DNA of 64,000 bases, taken from NCBI RefSeq assembly GCF_002741105.1, contig NZ_NIQU01000009.1:62001-126000 (forward strand), given 5' to 3'. The position numbers were made by a program, and so were the translations under genes. Below the pieces are notes generated by a model. It searched no databases, was not told the origin of the DNA, and saw nothing but the letters and a program-made list of their open reading frames with translations. The DNA is from Pseudomonas sediminis (lineage in GTDB: Bacteria > Pseudomonadota > Gammaproteobacteria > Pseudomonadales > Pseudomonadaceae). Below are positions 50,689 to 60,112 of this stretch, in pieces. The number at the start of each line of letters is the position of its first letter. Position 1 is the stretch's first letter.

Positions 50689-51368
50689 GCGAGGCTCCCG
50701 ATCATGGTTTGCAGCAACTGTTTGTCGTCGAGCAGGGTAATGCTCTGGTCCTGCCATTGCAGGACGCCGGCGGTGAAACGGCTGATGGCGCGCTTGTCGT
50801 CATGTTTGGTGCTACTGATGCGCGCTACGGGGATGCGCTGGATGCCGCTGACTTCATCCACCGGTGTCACCAGCGGGCCACTGCCGCTTTCCAGAATCAG
50901 CATTCGCGGTATCACCCGGCGTTCGCTGCGGCGCGCATCCTGTGGTGTGTCGAGGTCGAGCAGCTCGGCCAGCGACAAGCAGGCGACCAGGGTGCCGCGC
51001 ACGTTGGTTACACCTAGAAGGCCACGGCTGTTGCGGTGCGGCAGCACGTGAATCGGCGATACCGGCATGACTTCGGCCAGGCAGCGCGTGGCGATGGCCA
51101 GCCATTGCTCGCCAAGGCGGAAAATCAGTAGCGAGCGCTGTTCGCCCTGCGCCTCTTGAGTTTCGCCCTGGCCGTAGTCGTCATCGCCACGCTCCAGCGT
51201 GCTGCCGTAACGGTCGAGCAGGGCGATGGCCGCCGCGCCGTAAACCTCGCAGTTGCGGCAATGGATATGTCGCTCCAGCTGCGGGCAACTCTTGTCGCCG
51301 AATACGCCGATGCGATTCCAGCAGTCGTCGACGGTGGGTTGGCTGTATAGCTGGTCCTGATCAGTCAC
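50685..51368 (-). CDS. wspD: CheW-like coupling protein WspD
   Basis: A 227-residue scaffold linking WspA to WspE. It has an N-terminal extension (about 1-75) with a cysteine cluster CPQLERHIHCRNCEVYG typical of WspD, then a CheW fold (about 78-220, LLIFRLGEQWLAIATRCLAEVMPVSPIHVLPHRNSRGLLGVTNVRGTLV). It overlaps wspC by 8 bases and wspE by 4. Confidence 0.94.
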   Translation of the reverse strand: MTDQDQLYSQPTVDDCWNRIGVFGDKSCPQLERHIHCRNCEVYGAAAIALLDRYGSTLERGDDDYGQGETQEAQGEQRSLLIFRLGEQWLAIATRCLAEVMPVSPIHVLPHRNSRGLLGVTNVRGTLVACLSLAELLDLDTPQDARRSERRVIPRMLILESGSGPLVTPVDEVSGIQRIPVARISSTKHDDKRAISRFTAGVLQWQDQSITLLDDKQLLQTMIGSLA

Positions 51369-52608
51369 CTTCGCCTACCTCGGGGTTCTGCGCTCGTCGA
51401 TACAGGCGCTGGGCGCCGCTCTGGTCGCCTTGCGCTTCCAGGTGTGCGGCCAGATGAGTGAGCGCCTCACGGTGCTGTGGTTCGAGATAGATCGCCTTGC
51501 GGTAGTAGGCGCAGGCCTGATCGCCCTGGCCTGCCGCGTCGCACAGCAGGCCCAGCCAGTAATAGGCTATGGCGCTGGGGCCGTTCTGCTGCAAGTGCTG
51601 CTCAGTGCGCTGGCGCGCCTCGTCGGTGCGGCCGGCGTTGGCCAGGCTGGCCACGTCGGCCCAGGTATCCGTTACGACCGTTGCCGGCACCGCTGCGCTG
51701 AGTGTTCTGCCCTGCGGTCGTGGTCGGCTTGGCGGGACAGGGCGCGGTACTGTAACCACCGCCGGGCGCGTACGCGGGGCAGGCGCTCGTGGTGCTGCGC
51801 TGATGGGCGTCTGGGCCGGGGCCAGGCGAAAGGCGAAAGTCTGCTGCCGGCCCAGCGCCTGCAAGCCGTTCTGGCTGGCCAGGCTGGCCTCGGCTGGGCC
51901 GATGAATAGCGTGCCGCCTTCTTGCAGTTGGCGCTTGAGCAGCTCCAGCACGCGCACCTGGGTTGGGCGGTCGAAGTAGATCAGCAGGTTGCGGCAGAAG
52001 ATGAAGTCGTAGCTGGGCTCGCCAGCGAACAGGCTGGGATCGAGCAGGTTACCGGTGCGCAGCCTGACGCATGTGCGCACCCGCTCGTCGAGGAGAAAAC
52101 TTCCGGCGTCCTGCTCGTGAAAGAAACGATCGCGAAAGGCCAGGGCATCGCCGCGGAACGAGTTACGCCCGTAGAGGCCCTTGCGAGCTTGCTCCAGCAC
52201 TTTGTCGCTGACGTCCAGCGCGTCGATCTGGAACTGCTCGGCGGAAAAGCCGGCATCGAGCAGGGTCATGGCGATGGAGTAGGGCTCTTCACCGCTGGAA
52301 CTGGGCAGGCTGATCAGGCGCAGCGGCCGACCGCCATGCAACTGCGCATGGCGCTCCTGAGCCAGGCTGGCCAGCGCATTGAACGACTCCGGGTAGCGGA
52401 AGAACCAGGTTTCCGGCACCACCACCGCTTCCACCAACGCCTGCTGTTCGCGCGTCGAGCCGCCGAGGGTGGTCCAGTAGCCTTCCAGGTTCTGCTGGCC
52501 GAGGGCGCTCATGCGTTGGCGCACGGCGCGTTCGATCACCGTGCGGCCGACCGATTCGGCTTCCAGGCCGATACGGCTTTTCAGCAGGCGCTCGATATGC
52601 TCGATCAT
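51361..52608 (-). CDS. wspC: Chemoreceptor methyltransferase WspC
   Basis: A 415-residue CheR-type enzyme methylating glutamates of WspA with S-adenosylmethionine. It has an N-terminal helical domain, a SAM-binding domain (about 70-270, LPSSSGEEPYSIAMTLLDAG, DALDVSDKVLEQARKGLYG and FIFCRNLLIYFD), a Pro/Arg-rich linker (about 280-330) and C-terminal TPR-like repeats (about 335-410). This is the normal WspC architecture. Confidence 0.95.
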   Translation of the reverse strand: MIEHIERLLKSRIGLEAESVGRTVIERAVRQRMSALGQQNLEGYWTTLGGSTREQQALVEAVVVPETWFFRYPESFNALASLAQERHAQLHGGRPLRLISLPSSSGEEPYSIAMTLLDAGFSAEQFQIDALDVSDKVLEQARKGLYGRNSFRGDALAFRDRFFHEQDAGSFLLDERVRTCVRLRTGNLLDPSLFAGEPSYDFIFCRNLLIYFDRPTQVRVLELLKRQLQEGGTLFIGPAEASLASQNGLQALGRQQTFAFRLAPAQTPISAAPRAPAPRTRPAVVTVPRPVPPSRPRPQGRTLSAAVPATVVTDTWADVASLANAGRTDEARQRTEQHLQQNGPSAIAYYWLGLLCDAAGQGDQACAYYRKAIYLEPQHREALTHLAAHLEAQGDQSGAQRLYRRAQNPEVGEGD

Positions 52609-52612
52609 GCCG

Positions 52613-53107
52613 TCAGCCCTGGTCCGCAGGTTGGAACAGCAGGGCGCGTACCTCGTCGTCGAGCAACCCGGCGACCTCGATGCGCTGGATCATGCCACGG
52701 GCATCACGCTGCAGCGGCCCCAGGTAGTCCGCCTGGCCTGCTTCCAGGCCGCTGGCCTTGAACGCCTCACTGGGCAGGCGCAGGGTGTCGGTGGCCTGCT
52801 CCAGAATCAGCCCTAGCACTGGCGACTGCTCACCCAGCTGCAGGTCGAAGCGCACCAGCACCACGCGTGTGCTGCTACGGGATTGGGCGGCGCGCCCCAG
52901 CACGCGACGGCTGAGATCGATCACTGGGGTCACTCGGCCGCGATGCTCGAACAACCCGGCTACCCACAGCGGCGCTTCGGGCACCTGTTTCAGACGGCGT
53001 AGCGGCAGCACTTCGACCACCTGACTGGCGGGAAGGGCGTAGCGATCATCACCGAGCGTGAACTGCAGGTGCAGCTCACCCGCTGCTGCTTTGCTGGGGG
53101 CTGGCAT
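52613..53107 (-). CDS. wspB: CheW-like coupling protein WspB
   Basis: A 164-residue CheW-fold adaptor (LHLQFTLGDDRYALPASQVVEVLPLRRLKQVPEAPLWVAGLFEHRGRVTPVIDLS). It is the first of two scaffolds in the operon. The spacing to wspC is 4 bases and to wspA 2 bases, so the genes are tightly coupled. Confidence 0.94.
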   Translation of the reverse strand: MPAPSKAAAGELHLQFTLGDDRYALPASQVVEVLPLRRLKQVPEAPLWVAGLFEHRGRVTPVIDLSRRVLGRAAQSRSSTRVVLVRFDLQLGEQSPVLGLILEQATDTLRLPSEAFKASGLEAGQADYLGPLQRDARGMIQRIEVAGLLDDEVRALLFQPADQG

Positions 53108-53109
53108 GT

Positions 53110-54741
53110 TCAGACCTTGAAGCGGCTGACGCCAACGCGCAGGTTGTTGGCCACCTGGTTGAGTTCATCGATGGCGGCGCCAGCCTGACGCAGCGAATCG
53201 ACGGTCTGGCTGCTGGCTTCACCGAGCTGCACCAATGCCTGGTTGATCTGTTCGGCGCCGGTGGACTGCGCCTGCATGCCTTCGTTGACCATCTGGATAC
53301 GCGGCGCGAGGGCCTGCACCTGCTGAATGATCTGGCTGAGCTGGTCGCCCATCTGCGCCATCTCGCCGATGCCGCGGCGCACTTCTTCGGAGAACTTGTC
53401 CATGCCCATCACGCCGGCCGATACGGCGGACTGGATCTCGCGCACCATCTGCTCGATGTCGTAGGTGGCCACGGCGGTCTGGTCGGCCAGGCGGCGCACT
53501 TCCACGGCCACCACGGCGAAGCCCTTGCCGTACTCGCCGGCTTTCTCCGCCTCGATGGCGGCGTTGAGTGACAGCAGGTTGGTCTGATCGGCCACCTTGA
53601 CGATGGTGGTGACCACCTGGGTGATGTTGCCGGCCTTCTCGTTGAGGATCGACAGCTTGCCGTTGACTACATCGGCTGCACCCATCACCTGGTGCATGAT
53701 CTCTTCCATGCGCGCCAGGCCCAGCTGACCGGTGCCAGCGAGAATCGAGGTCTGCTCGGCGTTGTCCGATACCTCGCCCATGGTGCGGACCAGATCGCGC
53801 GAGGTGGCCGCGATCTCCCGTGAAGTTGCGCCTATTTCAGTGGTGGTGGCAGCGGTCTCGGTGGCCGTGGCCTGCTGCTGGCGCGAGGTGGCAGCGATCT
53901 CGGTGACCGAGGTGGTCATCTGCACCGCTGAGCGCTGGGCGTTGCCGACCAGGTTCTTGAGCTCGCCGACCATGCTGTTGAAACCCAGCTCGATGGCGTT
54001 GAATTCGTCGCGGCGGTGCATGTCGAGTTTCGCCGACAGGTCGCCGCTTTCCAGGGATTTGAGGATGCTGACGATGCGGTTCACGGGGGTGGTGATGGCG
54101 CTCATCAGCAGCCAGCCGCAGACGGCGGAGACGAGGATGGCCAGCAGGATGGCGATCAGTAACCCCGCTTCCATGATCCGCACTGCGCTGCGAATCTCAC
54201 GCGCGGCGGCATCGGCCTGGCCGCGATTCATTTCGATCAGCTCGCTCAGCAGGCTTTCACCTTTTTCCCACTCGGGAAACACGCGTTCGGCGCTGAATTG
54301 GCGAGCCTGTTTGGGTGCAAGGCTCGGCAGGCTATCGAGCAATTGTCCGTGCCGGTTCAGATACTGGTGCTGCACCTGACGGAACTGTTCGGCCAGCGCC
54401 AGCTCCTGCTCGTCTGCCGTGGCACTCTGGTAGCGGCCGAACTCCTCGTCGAGCGCCTGCATCTGCGTGGCGAACTGGTCGCGGTAGTTGTCCAGCAGGG
54501 TGGCAACGTCTTCATCGACGGCGCGCAACAGCAAGCGGCGAGTGTCGAGCATGTGACGGGACCAGAGCTCTTGTGTCTTGCTCGGGTAATACAGGCCCGG
54601 GATCGACTCGCTGCGGATGCCATTGGCCTCGTTCTCGATCTTGACCAGGCGCATGTAGGAGACGCCGGCCAGCAGGACCAGAATGGCGATGATCAGCAGG
54701 AAGCTGACGATGATTCGATTGCGTACGGTCAGGTTCATCAT
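53110..54741 (-). CDS. wspA: Surface-sensing chemoreceptor WspA
   Basis: A 543-residue membrane receptor with two transmembrane helices (about 8-30 and 188-210), a periplasmic helical bundle (about 31-187), HAMP and a signalling domain (ADQTNLLSLNAAIEAEKAGEYGKGFAVVAVEVRRLADQTAVATYDIE). In P. aeruginosa WspA responds to surface contact and starts the phosphorelay to WspR. The start is uncertain: a GTG at 54747, an ATG at 54741 and an ATG at 54738 are all in frame; 54741 has AGGG 9 bases upstream and is preferred. Confidence 0.95.
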   Translation of the reverse strand: MMNLTVRNRIIVSFLLIIAILVLLAGVSYMRLVKIENEANGIRSESIPGLYYPSKTQELWSRHMLDTRRLLLRAVDEDVATLLDNYRDQFATQMQALDEEFGRYQSATADEQELALAEQFRQVQHQYLNRHGQLLDSLPSLAPKQARQFSAERVFPEWEKGESLLSELIEMNRGQADAAAREIRSAVRIMEAGLLIAILLAILVSAVCGWLLMSAITTPVNRIVSILKSLESGDLSAKLDMHRRDEFNAIELGFNSMVGELKNLVGNAQRSAVQMTTSVTEIAATSRQQQATATETAATTTEIGATSREIAATSRDLVRTMGEVSDNAEQTSILAGTGQLGLARMEEIMHQVMGAADVVNGKLSILNEKAGNITQVVTTIVKVADQTNLLSLNAAIEAEKAGEYGKGFAVVAVEVRRLADQTAVATYDIEQMVREIQSAVSAGVMGMDKFSEEVRRGIGEMAQMGDQLSQIIQQVQALAPRIQMVNEGMQAQSTGAEQINQALVQLGEASSQTVDSLRQAGAAIDELNQVANNLRVGVSRFKV

Positions 54742-54851
54742 ATCCACGTGCCCTGGCTGATCAATTTACCCATCAACTACAGCATACCGGCACATTGCCG
54801 TTTTGCCTGGGTGTAACGAATTTGTACAGGTTGCCTGGTGAAAGGCAATAA

Positions 54852-54876
54852 AAAAGCCGGCTTGTGGCCGGCTTTT
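54852..54876 (-). terminator. Rho-independent terminator after ppa
   Basis: AAAAGCCGGC and GCCGGCTTTT form a 10-bp stem with a 5-nt loop, with a T-rich tail on the minus strand. It separates ppa from the wspA promoter. Confidence 0.92.
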
Positions 54877-54892
54877 AGGAGGTGGTCAGGGC

Positions 54893-55420
54893 TTATTTTT
54901 GGTAAGCCGCGACTGCCTTGTTGATCAGGCCACGGGCTTCTTCAGCGCCGCCCCAGCCTTCTACCTTGACCCACTTGCCCTTCTCCAGATCCTTGTAGTT
55001 CTCGAAGAAGTGCTTGATCTGCTCGATCAGCAGCGCGGGCAGGTCGGTGTATTCCTGAACGTCTTTGTACAGAACGGTCAGTTTGTCGTGCGGAACGGCA
55101 ACCAGCTTGGCATCGCCGCCGGCTTCGTCGCTCATGTGCAGTACGCCGACCGGACGAGCGCGGATCACCGAACCCGGCGCGACCGGATAAGGAGTCACGA
55201 CCAGCACGTCGAGGGGGTCGCCGTCGTCAGCCAGAGTGTGCGGGATGAAACCGTAGTTGGCCGGGTAGAACATCGGGGTGGCCATGAAGCGATCGACCAT
55301 CAGGCAATCGGTGTCATGGTCGATTTCGTATTTGATCGGCGCGTGGTTGGCCGGGATTTCGATGGCAACGTAGATGTCGTTCGGCAGGTCTTTACCAGCC
55401 GGGATCTTGCTGTAGCTCAT
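54893..55420 (-). CDS. ppa: Inorganic pyrophosphatase (family I)
   Basis: A 175-residue soluble enzyme hydrolysing pyrophosphate. Family I marks: IPANHAPIKYEIDHDTDCLMVDRFMATPMFYPANYGFIPHTLADDGDPLDVLVV, including the DGDPLDVLV metal site. A single gene with its own promoter (TATAAT at 55459-55464) and strong terminator. Confidence 0.97.
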   Translation of the reverse strand: MSYSKIPAGKDLPNDIYVAIEIPANHAPIKYEIDHDTDCLMVDRFMATPMFYPANYGFIPHTLADDGDPLDVLVVTPYPVAPGSVIRARPVGVLHMSDEAGGDAKLVAVPHDKLTVLYKDVQEYTDLPALLIEQIKHFFENYKDLEKGKWVKVEGWGGAEEARGLINKAVAAYQK

Positions 55421-55458
55421 GGGGGAAACTCCCAGGGAGGGCCAAAAAAGTGGGGCGC

Positions 55459-55464
55459 ATTATA
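55459..55464 (-). promoter_or_regulatory. Consensus -10 box of ppa
   Basis: TATAAT reads on the minus strand 39 bases before the ppa start, between ppa and mtfA. No good -35 is seen at the usual distance. Confidence 0.5.
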
Positions 55465-55498
55465 GGCGTATTCGCACTGCGTTACTACGGCGGCCTAC

Positions 55499-56326
55499 TC
55501 AGCCATTGGTCGCGTTTTCGACCGTCCTGTAGTCGGGGTGTTCCGCTTGCAGCCGTCGCAATCGCGCCAGGCTGTCCTGGCGGTAGAACAAGGACAGCTG
55601 CTGGTAGACGTCCGGAAAGGCATCCGCCAGCAGATCCGGTGCGCTGAAGAAGTATTCGCTGGCCACCGCGAAGAACTCTGCCGGGTCTTCCGCCGCGTAC
55701 GGGTCAATGGCGGTCTCGGCGTCGGGATTGGCGTCCAGCTCGGCGTTCAGTGCGTCATAGGCGCTCTGCATGGCATGCGCCCAATCCTGCACGCGCATGT
55801 CGCGGTGCAGCGGTGGCAGGCCATTGGCACCGCCTTCGAGCATGTCCAGCTTGTGCGCCAGTTCGTGGATCACCAGGTTGTAGCCTTCCCAGCCGCCGCT
55901 GCTTTCGACGCCCGGCCAGGCGAGGATCACCGGGCCTTGTTGCCAGGCCTCGCCGCTGCGCGCGTCGTCCCATTCGTGTTCGATACCGCTGGCGTCGCGG
56001 TGGCGCTGCGGGCTCACGAAGTCATCCGGGTATAGGACGATTTCGTGAAACCCCCGGTACCAGTCCAGATCGCCCAGGTGCAGTAGCGGCAATTGCGCCT
56101 GGGCTGCCAGCAGCAGGTACTCGACCGGGCCGAGCTGCAGGCCCGGCAGGGCGGTCAGGTGCTTGTCATGCAGAAACAGCACGGCGCGTTCGCGTAATTG
56201 CTGCTCTTCACGCTCGTCGAGGCCATCGAGGATCGGCAGGCGTCTGCGTACTTCGGCCCAGTGTGCGGGATCGACAGGGTTGTTTTCGAGGGTGCGACGG
56301 CGGCGCCAGGCCTTGAAGGACCACAT
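55499..56326 (-). CDS. mtfA: MtfA-type zinc-dependent peptidase
   Basis: A 275-residue cytosolic protein of the MtfA family (Mlc titration factor in E. coli, a gluzincin-like aminopeptidase). The zinc motif HELAH is at 154-158, with the third ligand likely in the AEDPAEFFAVASEYFF helix. Other marks are GYNLVIHELAHKLDMLEGGANG and PAEFFAVASE. The ATG at 56326 (MWSFKAWRRRRTLE) is favoured; longer frames are possible. It is divergent from the kinase-like gene. Confidence 0.9.
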   Translation of the reverse strand: MWSFKAWRRRRTLENNPVDPAHWAEVRRRLPILDGLDEREEQQLRERAVLFLHDKHLTALPGLQLGPVEYLLLAAQAQLPLLHLGDLDWYRGFHEIVLYPDDFVSPQRHRDASGIEHEWDDARSGEAWQQGPVILAWPGVESSGGWEGYNLVIHELAHKLDMLEGGANGLPPLHRDMRVQDWAHAMQSAYDALNAELDANPDAETAIDPYAAEDPAEFFAVASEYFFSAPDLLADAFPDVYQQLSLFYRQDSLARLRRLQAEHPDYRTVENATNG

Positions 56327-56440
56327 GCATGCGGGCTCGTTGGGAGGACCCGGCCACCATAAGGGCGCCAAGCGCTCGCTACAAGTCGGCATAAAGGCTG
56401 CAACGCCTCTTGCAGCTTCGCTGCAGCAGGAGGGCTGAGC

Positions 56441-58024
56441 ATGGCGCTACAACTGCTGGAACACCCGGGCATCACGCTGGCGAGCGGCACCGGGCTGGAC
56501 TTGCCGCACCAGGCCGCGCGGGCTCGGGCGATGTGGCTGGCCGGTCGCCTGCAGCGTCCGCCATTGCTGCTGGTCGTGCTGCTTTGGGCACGTCACTGCC
56601 CTGATGTGGTGCAAAGCCTGGAACGTCATCTGGACGCCCTGTTCGCCGATTTTCGCTGTACGCCTGAGGGCTGGAGTCAAACCCAGGCGGCGCGACAGGT
56701 GCTGGCCGCGCTGAACCTACAGCTGTTCCGGCGGCAGCAGGCCGGGCGGGGCGCCGCCGACTTGCATGCCGGTGTGTTGCTGATGCAGGGAGATGAGTTG
56801 CAGTTTCTGCAGGCGGGTAGTGTCGGTCTGGCGCGTGCGCACAAAGGTGTCTTGCAAGTCCTGGCAGGGCGTGAGGGGCAGGCTCTCGGTGCTCAGGCCG
56901 AGTTGGCGCTGGTTCAGCACAGTCTGTTGCCGAGCCGCGGCGAGCATCTGTTGCTGGCGCCGCAACCGCTAATCGATGTGAGTGATCTGCAAGGGCTATG
57001 TATCCAGGCGGAGGGTGGCTTGGGCGAGCGGCTGAAACCGCTGTTGCAGGCTCCCGGCGCTGCAGTGCTGCTGCGTCTGGGGGAAACCCAGTGCCTGGCG
57101 CCGGCACCGTCCGCTGTGGTGTGTCCGGCGCTGATGCAGATCGCCTGCGGCCAGCAGCTCGATGGCTGGACGCTGTTGCGTCAATGTCCTTATGGGCCGT
57201 CTGGGCGGGTATACCTCGGGCGTGATGAATCCGGGCGGGAAGCCGTGCTCTGGTTCGCCGAAGACGAGGCAGGCGAAGCCTTCTGGCAGCGTGAGTGGGC
57301 TCTGCGACGCAGTACGCAGCAGGCCTTGCCGCAGGTACTGTCGCCGCATCAGGCGCGCAGCCATGCATACCTGGTGCTGGCCAAACCGCCTCGCGGCATG
57401 CGCAACCTGTTCGATTGGGTGGCTGCTCATGGGGCGCCGGATACGCAGACGCTGATAGGGATAGTGACGCAACTGATCGCCGCCGTGCGTTCGCTGCAGC
57501 GCCGTGGCATGCAGGGGCTTTGGTTGAGCCCGAGGCAGATTTTGCTCGGTGATGACGGGCGCGTGCTGTTTCTGCCTGACGCCGCTGCGATCCTGCCCGG
57601 TGTGGCGCGTCAGTCTTTGCCTGAGCAGGCTGTACCGCTAGCGCCGGAACTGCGCAGCGGGCGAGCACTGGATGGTCGTGCCGATCAGTTCGCCCTGGCG
57701 GCGCTGATCTACTGGCTGATGTCGGGGCAATGGCCAGAGGCGGCGCGCGGCGACGTCAGGCCTGGACACTGTTATGTGCCCTTGGCGACCTTTACCGTGC
57801 ATGTGCCGCAAGGCTGGGATGGCGTGCTGGCCCGCGCCCTGGCGCCGCAGCCACAGGCACGTTTCGAGGCGCTGTCGGAGTTTCAGCTGGCATTGCAGCA
57901 GCCCTTGCAGGCGCGTCGCAGTCAAGCGCTGCGGCGCGTGCCAATGCAGCCGGCACGCCTGGCTGCGCTAGGTCTGGTCACGTTGCCATTGCTGTTGGGG
58001 CTGCTGCTCAGTCTCGGCGGCTGA
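56441..58024 (+). CDS. Degenerate PP2C phosphatase / protein-kinase fusion, membrane-tethered
   Basis: A 527-residue protein with the layout of bacterial bifunctional Ser/Thr kinase-phosphatases: a PP2C-like part (about 10-215), a kinase-like part (about 242-490) and one C-terminal transmembrane helix (about 505-525). The catalytic residues are largely gone. VAxK reads AVLW (Trp271), the HxDxxxxN loop reads GLWLSPRQIL (Trp361, Gln366) and no clear DFG is seen (VLFLPDAA), while the glycine loop and APE (401-403) remain. In the PP2C part the GDS-type metal aspartate reads AGSVGLAR. It is probably an inactive scaffold or binding protein. It is divergent from mtfA. Confidence 0.75.
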   Translation: MALQLLEHPGITLASGTGLDLPHQAARARAMWLAGRLQRPPLLLVVLLWARHCPDVVQSLERHLDALFADFRCTPEGWSQTQAARQVLAALNLQLFRRQQAGRGAADLHAGVLLMQGDELQFLQAGSVGLARAHKGVLQVLAGREGQALGAQAELALVQHSLLPSRGEHLLLAPQPLIDVSDLQGLCIQAEGGLGERLKPLLQAPGAAVLLRLGETQCLAPAPSAVVCPALMQIACGQQLDGWTLLRQCPYGPSGRVYLGRDESGREAVLWFAEDEAGEAFWQREWALRRSTQQALPQVLSPHQARSHAYLVLAKPPRGMRNLFDWVAAHGAPDTQTLIGIVTQLIAAVRSLQRRGMQGLWLSPRQILLGDDGRVLFLPDAAAILPGVARQSLPEQAVPLAPELRSGRALDGRADQFALAALIYWLMSGQWPEAARGDVRPGHCYVPLATFTVHVPQGWDGVLARALAPQPQARFEALSEFQLALQQPLQARRSQALRRVPMQPARLAALGLVTLPLLLGLLLSLGG

Positions 58025-58051
58025 CGGGCAGCCGCTACACCTGCGAGTAGA

Positions 58052-58507
58052 TCAATCGGAGTTGATCGGCAGCACGTAGTTCTTGAACTGCTCGTCCTCG
58101 ACGAAGCCGATGGACTCGTAGACCTTCTGCGCCACCTCGTTGTCGCGGCTGGTGGCCACGCGCATACGCACGGCGTTGGTTTCCTTGGCCATCTGCTTGG
58201 CGGTGTGCAGCAGACGGTCGGCTACCAGTTGGCGGCGAGCATCCTCGGCGACATAGATGTCGTTGAGAATCCACACGCGCTTGAGCGACAGCGAGGAGTA
58301 GCTGGGGTAGAGCTGACAGAAGCCGAGCAGCTTGTCCTCGTCGTCGGCCAAAGCCAGATAGATCACCGACTCCTTGCGGCGCAGGCGCTTCTCGAGGAAT
58401 TTGCGTGACGACTCGGGGTAGGGCAGCTCGTTGTAGAACTCGCGGTATTTGACGAACAGCGGGGTCAACAGGTCCAGGTGCTCCAGGGTGGCTTGGACGA
58501 TGCGCAT
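58052..58507 (-). CDS. GNAT-family N-acetyltransferase
   Basis: A 151-residue acetyltransferase with the GNAT core VWILNDIYVAEDARRQLVADRLLHTAKQMAKE (acetyl-CoA loop, with RRQLVA in place of the usual R/QxxGxG/A) and YESIGFVEDEQF near the end. The substrate is unknown. It converges with the kinase-like gene, with 27 bases between stops. The last 250 bases before mpl hold no gene that I can support. Confidence 0.85.
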   Translation of the reverse strand: MRIVQATLEHLDLLTPLFVKYREFYNELPYPESSRKFLEKRLRRKESVIYLALADDEDKLLGFCQLYPSYSSLSLKRVWILNDIYVAEDARRQLVADRLLHTAKQMAKETNAVRMRVATSRDNEVAQKVYESIGFVEDEQFKNYVLPINSD

Positions 58508-58723
58508 GGTGGGCCTCGGCTTTTCTCTATGGTGGGGCAGCAGTGGCGATGCAGCTGTTGTGCCAGCGGGTCAGCCGATGCTGCCTCAAAGCCAGTTGAA
58601 AGCGCAATCCAAGCAAGCGTTTGATTTTCCCGAGGCCGAGCAACTTGGTATTGGTGCATCTGTCTGAACTGGGCGCAGCAGCCGCCTGGCGGGCGCTGTG
58701 CTAACCTGCCGCCATCGCTTTAA

Positions 58724-58739
58724 GCCCTACGAGTAGGGC
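58724..58739. promoter_or_regulatory. Small hairpin in the mpl leader
   Basis: GCCCTA-CGAG-TAGGGC is a 6-bp stem with a tetraloop ending 17 bases before the mpl start. Its role is unknown. Confidence 0.3.
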
Positions 58740-58756
58740 GTGTTCAGAGGACATCC

Positions 58757-60112
58757 ATGCACATTCATATTCTCGGCATCTGCGGCACCTTCATGGGCTC
58801 GCTCGCGGTGCTGGCCAAGGAGCTCGGCCATCGCGTCACTGGCTCCGATGCCAATGTCTATCCGCCTATGAGCACTCAGTTGGAAGCCCAGGGCATTGAG
58901 CTGATGCAGGGCTTTGATCCGGCGCACCTGCAGCCGGCGCCCGATCTGGTGGTGGTGGGTAATGCCATGAGCCGTGGCAACCCGGCGGTGGAATACGTGC
59001 TGAACAAGGGCCTGCCTTATGTGTCCGGCCCGCAGTGGCTGGCTGATCACGTGCTGCAGGGGCGCTGGGTGATGGCGGTCGCCGGCACCCATGGCAAAAC
59101 CAGCAGTTCGAGCATGCTGGCCTGGGTGCTGGAGCACGCCGGCATGGCGCCGGGCTTCCTGATCGGCGGCGTGCCGCAGAATTTCGGTATTTCCGCGCGT
59201 CTGGGCGATACGCCGTTCTTCGTGGTCGAGGCCGACGAGTACGACAGCGCCTTCTTCGACAAGCGCAGCAAGTTCGTCCACTACCGCCCGCGCACAGCGA
59301 TCCTCAACAACCTGGAATTCGATCACGCGGACATATTCCCGGATCTTGCGGCCATCGAGCGGCAGTTCCACCATCTGGTGCGCATCATCCCCAGCGAGGG
59401 GCTGGTCATCCATCCGGCTAGCGAAAGCGCGCTGGCGCGGGTGATCGAGATGGGCTGCTGGACGCCGGTGCAGACCACCGGTGAAGGTGGTCAGTGGCAG
59501 GCACGTCTGCTCAGTGCGGATGGCTCGCGCTTCGAGGTGAGCTTCGACGGCAAGGTCGAAGGCACCGTGGAGTGGAACCTGACCGGCCAGCACAACGTCG
59601 CCAACGCCCTGGCCGTACTCGCCGCAGCGCGCCATGTCGGCGTGGTGCCGGCGCTGGGCATCGAGGCACTGGGCCAGTTCATCAACGCCAAGCGGCGTAT
59701 GGAAAAGGTCGCCGAGGTGAACGGTGTGACCGTCTTCGATGACTTCGCCCACCACCCCACTGCCATAGCAACCACGCTCGATGGCCTGCGCAAGCGTGTC
59801 GGCGAAGATACCCAGGTGATCGCGGTGATCGAGCCGCGCTCCAATTCGATGAAACTCGGCGCCCATCGTGACGGCCTGGCCGAGTCCGCCGAACAGGCCG
59901 ATGCGGTGTTCTGGTACGCGCCGCCGAATCTTGGCTGGGACCTGGCCGCCACCGTGGCGCAGGCGCGCAACCCGACGCGGGTGTGCGACTCGCTGGAGTC
60001 GATCATCGATGGTGTGAAGGCTCTGGCGCGCCCCGGTACCCAAGTGGTGGTCATGAGCAACGGTGGCTTCGGCGGTTTGCACGGCAAGCTGGCAGCAGCT
60101 CTGGAGGGATAA
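58757..60112 (+). CDS. mpl: UDP-MurNAc:L-Ala-gamma-D-Glu-meso-DAP ligase
   Basis: A 451-residue Mur-ligase-family enzyme recycling murein tripeptide onto UDP-N-acetylmuramic acid with ATP. The N-terminus MHIHILGICGTFMGSLAVLAKELGHRVTGSDANVYPPMSTQLE is typical of Mpl; the P-loop is AGTHGKTSSSSMLAWVLE and the metal region FFVVEADEYDSAFFDKRSKF. Length and motifs match the family. ubiX starts directly after its stop. Confidence 0.97.
   Translation: MHIHILGICGTFMGSLAVLAKELGHRVTGSDANVYPPMSTQLEAQGIELMQGFDPAHLQPAPDLVVVGNAMSRGNPAVEYVLNKGLPYVSGPQWLADHVLQGRWVMAVAGTHGKTSSSSMLAWVLEHAGMAPGFLIGGVPQNFGISARLGDTPFFVVEADEYDSAFFDKRSKFVHYRPRTAILNNLEFDHADIFPDLAAIERQFHHLVRIIPSEGLVIHPASESALARVIEMGCWTPVQTTGEGGQWQARLLSADGSRFEVSFDGKVEGTVEWNLTGQHNVANALAVLAAARHVGVVPALGIEALGQFINAKRRMEKVAEVNGVTVFDDFAHHPTAIATTLDGLRKRVGEDTQVIAVIEPRSNSMKLGAHRDGLAESAEQADAVFWYAPPNLGWDLAATVAQARNPTRVCDSLESIIDGVKALARPGTQVVVMSNGGFGGLHGKLAAALEG

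Noticed and set aside
58449..58667. A 72-codon plus-strand frame between the GNAT and mpl
   Set aside because: It begins antisense inside the GNAT gene, has no ribosome site and no family; the gap is better read as leader and promoter.
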